Source: Toxorhynchites rutilus septentrionalis
Lineage: Eukaryota; Arthropoda; Insecta; Diptera; Culicidae
Assembly: GCF_029784135.1 (NCBI RefSeq)
Contig: NC_073746.1
Span: forward strand, 104,346,661 to 104,410,660
Reading direction: 5' to 3'
DNA: 64,000 nucleotides
Shown here piece by piece: positions 55,716 through 64,000 of this stretch (positions are counted from its first letter, which is position 1; each line of letters begins with the position of its first letter). The notes under the pieces were generated by a model. That model did no database searches, was not told where the DNA came from, and saw nothing but the letters and a program-made list of their open reading frames with translations. The position numbers and the translations under genes are program-made.

Positions 55716-58700
55716 TTATATCGAACCGATGAATCCTATTTTTTCAACAAATAACAACAGTTTCGTTGCTCTATGTTTATCCTCCGTCAAGGCTTCACGC
55801 AGATTCGGGGGGTGGGGGGTGGGGGTATCATACAATTTCCTAGTGTTTTCCAACGCTTGACACTCCTGGATGATGTGCTTGACCGTGAGTTGGTCGTTGC
55901 ACCACTTGCATTTTGACATTTCCTTCTTTTCCATCTTTTCCAGGATTCCAGGATAGGTATGGTTGAATAAATATATCCGTTGGCGGCAATATAATCTCCA
56001 AATTTTCCAGAACAGCATTTCCTCTATATATCACGTTATGAGGAACACTTGTTATACTACAGTTCCATTCTTCTCCTGAACTACTGATGCTACTTGTTTC
56101 AGTATCGCTTAGATTCACTCTTCGGTTCGATCCCTGTGCTACTTTCCTTGCTGCAAAAATAGCAGATCTTTGCACTAGGAGAGTTTTTACATTTGGTATG
56201 TCGGTTTCGGTTTGTATACTAATGATAGGGCTCGTGTGAAAAGCCCCGCAAACTACTCGTAGGCCTGTATTATGAACAACTTCTCATTTACATAGTATTG
56301 AATCACTCATTGACGAAATAATTGGTGAAGCATAGATCATTTTTTCTAACATTGTAGTGCGATAGAGTCGTATAAGGGTATTTCTGTCCCCTCCCCAAGC
56401 TCTTGATGCTACACATAATAGAAATTGAACTCTCTGTTGGCAAGTCGCATTAGTTTCTTCCACGTGATCTCGAGATGTTAAACATTGGTCAAAAGTTACG
56501 CCAAGACATTTGTGCTTGTTCTTGAGGGGTATTGCTATGTCATTCAGAGTGAGTGTGTTCATATTCTGCGATTTTCTTGTGCAGCTGTTTCTAAATAAAC
56601 CTGTTGTACCCTTTTCGGCTGAGATCCGAAATCCTGTTAGAGTTTGCCAGGTCTGGATGACAAGTAATGCTCGTCCTAAACGTTTTTGAATATTTGTTGG
56701 TATTTTGACGCTCGTGATAAGTACCACACCATCTGCAAACATAAGAACTTCTACTCCATCAGGCATGTTCTCCGTAATTGTATTCATTGCAATTAGGAAC
56801 AGCGTCACACTCAAAACTGACCCTTGACATAGACCAGTTTCCATAGATTTTTCTTCCGAAAACTCACCGTTTATGAAGACACGAAACGTTCGCCATGATA
56901 GAAATGCCTGTAGATATTTCACCATTAGTCCACCAATTTTCCATTCGCATAGCTTTTCTAGGATAAGTCTTCTCCATGCTGTGTCGTAGGCTTTTGACAC
57001 ATCTAGGAAAACTGCTTGAGCGTACTGGTTTTTGCTCATTGCTTCTCTTATATGTACCTCAAGTGCAGCTAAATGATCCGAAGTACTTCTTCCCTTTCGG
57101 AATGCGTATTGTTGGTGATGAATTTAGTCATTCGATTCCAAAATGTGAATAAGGCGATTGTTGACCATACGTTCGAAAACTTTCCCAACACAACTGTTCA
57201 AATATATTGGTCGATAGTTTGCTGGATTCGATTTCTCACCTTTTCCTTGAAAAATGGGCACTATGATCGATTTAGTCCACATTATTGGATATTTAGATTC
57301 GATCCAAAGGCGATTAAGAGACTCTAAGTACTTTTGCTCACAATCATGTGGAAGATGAGAGATCATACTGTAATGAACCTTCGAGTGCTTCTTTCAGTTC
57401 GGCAAGTGAAAATTGTCTATTATATTCTGCATTCTCTACTTCAGGGATGAGTAAAGCCGTATTTTCAATACACGTTTTGTGTTCTTTGAATTTAGCATCA
57501 TAGCTGGCGTTACTGGATACAGTTTCGAATGATTTGCCCAAAGCAATAACAATACCTGGAGTATCTCTGTAACTCTCACCACCGTATTTTATTGCTCTAA
57601 TTCTAGCGTATTTCTTCGGACCTTGGATGCATCTGTAATTTTACACATTTCTCTTATGGGGGTTTGCGTTATGAATGTATTTACTTGGTTTTGCCATGAC
57701 TTAGATTTTGCATTACTGATCATTATTCGTGCTCTTGTGCGTGCGACTCTGAAGTTTTCCGCAAGTAGCTCTTTATCGCTGTGTCTAGCGCTTCGGGATT
57801 CAAGGTTCCGTAATGCTTTTCTTCGAAGTTTGATGGCTTCCGCCACTTAGTCATTCCACCATGGCACTGAATTCTTCTCGGTGATGCCTGATGTCTTAGG
57901 AATAGATAGTTCTGCTGCTTGGATAATTTTTGTAATGATTTCGTTAATTTGATCTTCTGAGTCTTCAAAATGTGAAAAGTAAACGTTGTTCTCGTATGTG
58001 GTCCGATCAGCTTCGTCAATTTTCCTTTTTTCTGTGCTTGATAGTCTTGAATGTTTCTGGGAGCGTGATGTAAATGGGAAGATGATCGCTTCCACGCGTA
58101 TCTACGTCTACTGAGACTTCAAAATGGTCGGCCAGTTCCACTGAGCAGCAAGCAATATCTATTGATGATCCTTTTCCGGTTGAATGATTAATGTACGTAT
58201 GATCCCCATTGTTTAGTACTGTAAGATTGAGTTCGTCTATTATTTCTTCAATTATTCTCCCACGTGGGCTTATGTCCTCAGAGCCCCATAAGGGATGGTG
58301 TGCATTAATATCTCCCACTATCAAAAATGGTTTGAGAATCTGTTCCAGCAGACTTGTGAGTTCGGATTTGTCGAATAATTTACCTGGCGGAAGATATATG
58401 TTAAGGACGGCTACACTTATTGGAGGACCTACTTTCACGGCAACAGCTTCGAGTTCCGTTTGTATATCAATATTCTGACTGTCAACGTCAGATTTCACAG
58501 CGATGATCACTCCACCAGCTGCGCGGTTTCCGCTGTCTCGCTGTCGGTGGTATACATTGGGCCTGATTCTCGAATACATTTCACGGTGGAAACATTCCGG
58601 GCCTGATTCTCGAATACACTACGAATACACTTCACGGTGGAAACGGTATGAAACGCATTCGCGATGACAACAGTACGGTGTCGACATCTGGATGCGTGAT

Positions 58701-59237
58701 AAATTTAGTGGGAAACTAAATTTATCATTATAAAATCAAATTATCTTCAGATTAAATTTTTGTATGAGATTATTATGTCACACGAAGAAAACAAAGTTTT
58801 CCACCCACATTGAATACCAGTTTGATACGAAGAGGTTAATTTTCATTAATGATTTTTTATTTGAAAAGTGCTCATTCTGCCTGAAAACTCATCATTATCT
58901 TCGACACTTCACTAACTCGTAAAACGTAGTTCAATGGCGTGCCGTTTATTTCGTTTCCACCGTGAAGTGTATTCGAGAATCAGGCCCTCCGTTTCCACCG
59001 TGAAGTGTATTCGAAGTGTATTCGAGAATCAGGCCCATTATATCCATTAATCTCTGATTGTTTTTCATTGGAACACATCATTTCTTGAAGACATAATACT
59101 AAAAGATCTTTCTCGCTCGTTAATATATTTAATTCTGATCTGCCTGTTCGTAGTCCCTGAATATTCCAGGTCATAATATGAGATTCTTTAAAGATTTGTT
59201 TTGTATTATACATATTTTGACGATGGGTTTTATTCAT
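55716..59237 (-). pseudogene. LINE 2 ORF2: endonuclease-RT, decayed
   Basis: Starts MNKTHRQNM with its ATG overlapping the ORF1 stop (ATGA). The endonuclease begins HIMTWNIQGLRTGRSELNIL and is split by a MITE at INGYN; it continues at 58555 (ILKPFLIVGDINAHHPLWGS, DTRGSDHLPIYI). The linker (57344-58019) is in several frames. RT at 57366-56284: NPANYRPIYLNSCVGKVFER, an in-frame stop at about 57124, FLDVSKAYDTAW, GLCQGSVLSVTLFLI, then MFADG where FADD is required (GAT to GGT). The RNase H region between 56284 and 56175 is missing or unreadable. The C-terminal knuckle CKWCNDQLTVKHIIQEC is kept. Confidence 0.9.
58559..59036. mobile_element. 3-bp-TSD MITE with a second copy nested in it
   Basis: Outer ends GGGCCTGATTCTCGAATACA (58559) and its inverse ending at 59036, flanked by ATT on both sides. 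An inner copy with the same ends occupies 58599-58987 and is flanked by TCC on both sides. The outer copy alone is an 86-bp near-palindrome of just its two ends. It lies in the endonuclease of LINE 2. No coding. PIF/Harbinger and other 3-bp-duplicating superfamilies are possible parents. Confidence 0.85.
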
Positions 59238-61078
59238 ACTTCCATTTCACCGGTTGTCTCATCAGGTTCGGAGCAACATGATATCGTCATAGGTTGCGTT
59301 TTTGATCTCCCGGAGCGGCGCTTGGTTGTTGTTGTTGGAAGTTCTGTAGCTTTCGTTGGTGCGTTAATTTTCATTGCGGTTGCTTGATCTGAAGTCTCAT
59401 CGGTAATTACTTCTTTTGTCTGTTTCATTCGTTTGAGTTTCGGACTAATCGATGGGGATTTATCTTTACACTGAGAGCAATAGTTAGTAAATACGACGAA
59501 TTTTTTGGTACATGTTACCAATTCTCTAGTCATTTTCTACCCTACTAATCATTGGTACATATTACGAAAGAAAAATGGTAGGCACAAACGTCAAACAAAC
59601 TACGATTTGTTGGTCCAACATTGGTGCAATATCAGTGAAAATTTTGCTTCTCATTTGTGAGAGATAATCATCAGGGATAATAAAAATGTTTTTTAATAAT
59701 TATTTTTAATTTAAAAAATTCTATTTGATTACATTTAACTCCACATACTTAGAATACATTAATATATACACAATACACAATACACAATAATATATAACTT
59801 ATTCTATGAGCAGCGTACACGAGGAAAGTTCCCGTTCCTCTTCCTGCTGCATCGTTCTAGTTTGCATTATTTAGGGAGTGTCGGTAGCACCAGCACGTTT
59901 CATCCGCATTTTGTTCTCTCGTGTCTCTATGAAGAAAAGAAATACATGTGTTAATAATATTATATATGTATATATGTAATGAAACGTAACATCAACAAAA
60001 TGCTTACCTCCGAATCGCTGCATCTCCAAAATAGAAATGGCGATTGCAAAGTGCGCACATTACAGATGTTAAGTATGACAAAAAACAAAGTTACTAATGG
60101 TATGAAGTAAAATCTACGAATCTCTGGTAGGAACGTTCATTGCGTCTGACATCGCTTTTACGCAATTTTGGTAATATTTCCAAAACATTTGTATATTTTA
60201 CCAATGTTTTGGCTACTAAAGATTTGGTAGCTGCTTTTACTAAACAATTTCTCCAGTCTAGGTATCGATTCTGGTTTTTGTTTTCGTGTTTCTGTTGATT
60301 TGCTGGTACTAGGTTCAGCTGTCAGAGTTAATGATTTTAGAGGGTTTGATTGGTTGCGTTTGTGTTTTTCCACATTCGCTTCGAAATGTGATATGTTTCG
60401 GTCGATTTTTAGTCGGATTATTTCGGTTTCTGCTCTCCAGATGGGGCAAGTGGGACTGGTTGTTTTGTGCGACTGTTGACAGTTTGCGTATTTGGGTGGT
60501 CTGGTGCATTCATTATCATGGAATGTTTCGCCACAATTAGCACATATTTTATCTAGTTGACAATACTTTTCCACATGTCCGTAATTGAGGCACTTGAAGC
60601 ATCTCGTTGGTCTCGGATAGTATGGACGTGCTGGTACACGACGAAATCCTATCTGAATCGAGGTAGGCATGTTGATCGTAGCAAGCGTCAAGAGGAAACT
60701 GGATGTTTTTACAAGCTCATTATTGATACGTTTTTTCATTCGTTCTACTTTTATCACTTTTTGCTCGGCTTGTTCTGTTAGTATTACTTTGTCTTCTTCG
60801 TCATATAATTCACGGCATGTTATAACAACACGACAGGTATTCAGGGTACTGTGCTCCTTAATACTCACGTTAATTCCTTTTGTTATCATTGTCATTTTCT
60901 TCAGTAGCGGCGCTTGGTTTTCGGATTCTGTTTGAACTAAAATTTTTCCATCTTGAATTCTTTTAATATTCACAACCTCTCCGCAGCAATTCCTGATTGC
61001 CTTGTCTATCAGAAAAGGTGATATTTTCTCCAACGATTCTTCACTATCTGTGCGTTCGATGACGCAAAGCTTCCGCAA
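59234..61078 (-). pseudogene. LINE 2 ORF1 (zinc-knuckle protein), interrupted
   Basis: First part 61078-60158: 306 residues from MRKLCVIERTDSEESLEKIS. The frame is open further upstream, so the true start is uncertain. Knuckles are CFKCLNYGHVEKYC and CANCGETFHDNEC; the third has lost a Cys (YANCQQSHKTTSPTC). It ends GNITKIA and stop. Second part 59533-59234 (KDKSPSISPKLKRMKQTK, RRSGRSKTQP) is the basic C-terminus leading into ORF2. The 59534-60157 segment between them is noncoding and probably an insertion or decayed linker. Confidence 0.8.
59534..60157. other. Noncoding segment inside LINE 2
   Basis: AT-rich, with a (ACACAAT)n-like run near 59768-59790 and ctcttcctgctgc around 59840. No inverted ends were found by eye. 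It separates two parts of ORF1. Confidence 0.45.
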
Positions 61079-61941
61079 TTGCGTTGAAGACCGGATCCTA
61101 ACGTGGGGAAATTCATTCTGTCCTGCACCACATTTTGTATACCTTCGCCACCGTGTGGAGACATCTCCACCACTATTTCAATGGGAGGCCTTGAATGTGA
61201 AATCTAGAACAATATCTCTTCCAGAATAATAGCACTATTGTCACTCGGAGAATTGATATGGGACACCAAGACACAACTGCTCTCGTCAACAGTTGACGAT
61301 CGAATGTGTATAGGATTTGAAAATAATTGTTGAAAAAAATGGTCGACTATATATAATCGAGTCCGACCTGTAGTAATTTAATGATAAAAAGGAAATCTCG
61401 GTTTGTTCCTTAAGCCATTTACCAACATCCGGGACATTCGCTATCCAACTCTTGACGAGTAAAGTTCAGTTTCGTTATTGTGCGTTGCCACTTTTACTAT
61501 TGTGCGATTGGTATAGTGTACGAGTGAATGTCATTGCTGTCCGCTTTCGAATTGACCTTTTGTGAAGTGGAACAAAGGAAGCAGCGCTCTTGCAGCTTGC
61601 AGCCCCTGGCGGCTGTTGAACATTGGCATAACGGGATCGCCATCGTGTGGCTGTCGTTAACGGGAATTATCATCACGTGACCGTGTGAGCTATTCTTGCG
61701 CTATTGTGTTGATCCATAGCGCGTAGCCTCTGTCTCTCCCTGGTTAGGGCAGTAGAGCGCAGTATCGGAACAACTTTTATATTAAGGTACACATATTTAA
61801 TATTAATATTATTGTTCAACTCATATGTTCATTGCTTAATATTATCATCATAATTTTTTGTTTGTTTGTTTTGTTATTTTTTTTTTGAGATTATTGTTAA
61901 AATCAATAATAGATTAGAAATAAGACAAAAAAATTTGTAAA

Positions 61942-63490
61942 ATGGAGAATAGTGGAGGATCTCCAGAGATGGAGATCTCCGATAATGAATCCCATTCAAG
62001 ATCTGGGAAAAAACATAAACGAGTCCCTCAAAAAGAAGATAATTCTTCTGGGGACGAATCTGCTCATCCTTCCAAGCCCCCCTCTAAGAAAATAGCAAGC
62101 CTCCCTTCTGAACCCACTGTTACTTCCACTCCCCCTCTCCCATCATCGATTTTGCTTCCCCCTTCTGATGTTTCCGATCCATTCCGATTCTCCCTCTGTT
62201 GTCTCCGCTCCACGTGTCAGAGTTTATCCAGAAGATGCACCTGGAACTGGCCCTTGGGTTGTTTTCCTCCGGCCAAAACCAAAAGGAAAAAGCCTTAACG
62301 TGATTCAGATCATGAAAGATCTGGCCAGATACACTTCTGTATCTGAAATTCGCAGGGTTAGACCGAACAAATTGCGGGTTGTCGTGAATGAACGGAAACA
62401 CGCAAACCAGATTGTTGCTGACCAACACTTCACTCTCGAATATAGAACATTTATACCCTCCCATAACGTAGAAATTGAGGGGGTGATAACTGAAACGGGT
62501 CTGACGAGCGAACAAATAAAAAAAGAAGGAAAAGGCAAGTTCAAGAAGCTTCCCTCAATGGAAGTAAAGATCTTGGACTGTCGCCAACTCGGGAAACTCT
62601 CCCATGATGGGGACCAAACTAAATTTACGCCGTCAGACTCGTTTCGAGTCACCTTTGCTGGTGCCGCCCTCCCTGACTACGTTATGGTGGACAAATTGAG
62701 ACTACCTGTGCGACTCTTCGTGCCAAAGCCCATGACTTGCAACAAATGCAAGTCAGTTGGTCACACTTCAGATTATTGTGCCAACAAGGAGCGCTGTGCC
62801 ACTTGCGGAGAGCAACATGAGGGGAAATCCTGCAGTGCGACTGAGCATAAGTGTCCATATTGCGGAGGATCCCCACACGCGCTCTCAGCTTGTGAAACTT
62901 ACAAGAGTCGCTGGGAGAAACAGAAGCGCTCTTTAAATGAACGCTCGAAGCGCACTTTTGCGGATATTTTAAAGGGCGCTTCTCCACTGGCCCAACAACA
63001 ACAACAACCAATCTCAACCCACAATATCTTTTCCACGTTGCCAGTTGATGAAATGGAAGCGGACACAGCTAGCGGGGGCACACCGTTTATTTTCAAAGGG
63101 AATCCCCGGCGCAAAAATGTGACCACTCCCAAAGTTCAAGAACAAGTCCCTCCGGTGATGCCCCCTGTTAGCTTGCCCAAAAAATCGAGTGCAGCGGATA
63201 AGCAAAATCAGGTCGCTCCTGGCCTCCGTGGTAATAGTTCACCTTCGAACAACCCAGCACTCCAGGGGGCATCAAAAACCCCAACTGTCCCTATTTTTCC
63301 GTCCAGTTCAACTTCCCAATCGGGATTTATAAAGTTGTCTGACCTTTTGGATCAAATCTTCAAGTGTTTTAATGTTTCCGACTCCATCAGAACCATTGTC
63401 ATCTCAATGCTTCCAGTATTAAAGACAATTTTGCAACAATTGATGCAAACATGGCCCCTCCTTGCAATGATTATCTCTCTTGATGTCTAA
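61942..63490 (+). pseudogene. LINE 3 ORF1 (gag-like), one frameshift
   Basis: Starts MENSGGSPEMEISDNESHS with a basic stretch (KKHKRVPQK) and Pro/Ser-rich linker. The frame shifts near 62170-62190, in the Pro/Ser linker just ahead of SVVSAPRVRVYPEDAPG. The second part (62168-63490) holds an RRM-like region (GPWVVFLRPKPKGKSLNVIQ, NKLRVVVNERKHANQI), then three knuckles: CNKCKSVGHTSDYC near residue 191, CATCGEQHEGKSC and CPYCGGSPHALSAC. A Gln/Pro/Ser-rich tail ends MIISLDV. Such proteins coat LINE RNA. Apart from one shift it is intact, so it could be a recent mutation or an assembly error. Confidence 0.9.
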
Positions 63491-64000
63491 TTTAAATAGA
63501 GAGGTCGGAGATATCACTGTTTTACAGTGGAATTGTCGTAGTCTTATCCCTAAATTGGATACATTCAAATTTTTAATTCATAACTTCAATTGTGATGTTT
63601 TTGCTCTGTCCGAAACTTGGCTTTCTTCGCGAGATGATATCTCTTTCCACGATTTTAATATTATACGCTTGGACCGTGATGATAGATACGGAGGGGTGCT
63701 TTTGGGGATCAATAAATGCCACTCATTTTTTCGAATTGACCTTCCACCTATTGGAGGGATCGAAGCTGTTGCTTGTCATGCAAACATCAGAGGCAAAGAC
63801 ATCTGTATTGTCAGCTTGTATTGGCCTCCGAGAGCTGCGGTTAGCCGCAAACAACTTTATGACATGTGCTCACTCCTTCCTGAGCCACGATTGATCTTGG
63901 GAGACTTCAACTCTCACGGAACTGCCTGGGGGGAACAGTACGACGACAATCGTTCATCGTTGATATATGACCTTTGTAACAGCTTCAATATGACCGTTTT
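63483..64000 (+). CDS. LINE 3 ORF2 5' part: endonuclease
   Basis: Opens with ATG at 63483-63485 inside ATGTCTAA, where TAA is the ORF1 stop, and stays open to the window edge (172 codons). It reads MSNLNREVGDITVLQWNCRS, then LIPKLDTFKFLI, CDVFALSETWLSS, RYGGVLLGI and EPRLILGDFNSHGTAWG: the apurinic-type endonuclease with Asn (QWNCRS), Glu (SETW) and Asp/Asn (GDFNSH) active-site positions kept. Close to LINE 1 ORF2. RT and RNase H would follow beyond 64000. Confidence 0.95.
   Translation, partial: MSNLNREVGDITVLQWNCRSLIPKLDTFKFLIHNFNCDVFALSETWLSSRDDISFHDFNIIRLDRDDRYGGVLLGINKCHSFFRIDLPPIGGIEAVACHANIRGKDICIVSLYWPPRAAVSRKQLYDMCSLLPEPRLILGDFNSHGTAWGEQYDDNRSSLIYDLCNSFNMTV

Larger units (their letters stand above)
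55588..61306 (-). mobile_element. I-group LINE 2 (minus), full length with MITE insertion
   Basis: Target duplication TGTATAGGATTT at 55576-55587 and 61307-61318. A poly(A) tail (T-run 55588-55595) marks the 3' end. Order on its strand: 5' UTR (61306-61079), ORF1 (61078-59234, interrupted), ORF2 (59237-55716, interrupted). Many stops and frameshifts make it older than LINE 3. Confidence 0.85.
55426..61371. mobile_element. Small DNA transposon (CAGGTCGG ends) holding LINE 2
   Basis: Terminal inverted repeats of 27 bp (CAGGTCGGACTCGATTATAT and seven more) at 55426-55452 and inverted at 61345-61371, with one difference, each next to TA. CAG plus a TA target fits Tc1/pogo-type elements. Without the LINE the element would be only ~230 bp, a MITE. 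Confidence 0.75.
61386..64000 (+). mobile_element. I/Loner-group LINE 3, 5' portion (runs off window)
   Basis: 5' UTR (from about 61440), ORF1 and the first 172 codons of ORF2. Same family as LINE 1, different subfamily. The 5' edge is not defined; the UTR's T-rich stretch (61859-61885) precedes ORF1. Confidence 0.85.

Overview
The window is repeat-dominated eukaryotic DNA. I read it as a mosquito genome (Culicidae, Aedes-like), because it combines a BEL/Pao element, I/Loner-group LINEs with RNase H, dispersed 3-bp-TSD MITEs and AT-rich spacers. That assignment is an inference; no species marker is present. I found no host protein gene I can defend, no tRNA or rRNA gene and no CRISPR array. 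Almost everything recognisable is a mobile element or its debris, often nested.

Layout: 0.2-2.0 kb is a multi-arm foldback element. Helitron-like copies with tandem satellites lie at 2.2-3.1, 10.1-11.6, 16-19.6 and 53-54.8 kb. 12.1-12.7 kb is a pogo/Tigger transposase remnant. 15.9-18.9 kb is a giant imperfect inverted repeat centred on long (TA)n. 23.3-30.6 kb is a nearly intact BEL/Pao LTR retrotransposon whose two LTRs differ at one position, but whose reverse transcriptase is frameshifted inside its catalytic YVDD box. 34.8-37.1 kb is a 5'-truncated CR1/Jockey-group LINE with an open RT reading frame and an (AAAT)n tail. 38.6-47.3 kb is a minus-strand I/Loner-group LINE. 50.6-52.8 kb is a Tc1/mariner copy. 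55.6-61.3 kb is a second minus-strand I-group LINE sitting inside a small DNA transposon. 61.4-64.0 kb is the 5' half of a third LINE, related to the first.

The most unusual content is a family of seven elements (called A, B, C, D, E, F and H here) that I do not recognise. Each starts with a 9-bp-stem, 3-nt-loop hairpin followed by a GACGTAG..CTACG motif, and ends with a palindrome close to GACGTAGTTCTACGTC. The hairpin stems differ in sequence between copies but largely keep pairing, including G-T wobbles. Copies share end modules but carry different cargo: a ~93-bp minisatellite (A, E), two histone H2A pseudogenes that keep a histone-type 3' stem-loop (F), or a 197-bp tandem repeat (H). All seven lie in the same orientation and sit in A-rich targets.

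The order of events can be read from nesting. H was entered by the minus-strand LINE (target duplication TAGCACTT), which was then entered by F at an A-run in its 5' region. E entered the mariner copy. LINE 2 entered a CAGGTCGG-ended DNA element (duplication TGTATAGGATTT), and a 3-bp-TSD MITE then entered LINE 2, itself carrying a second copy. All boundaries were read by eye, and the older repeats are approximate to tens of bases.
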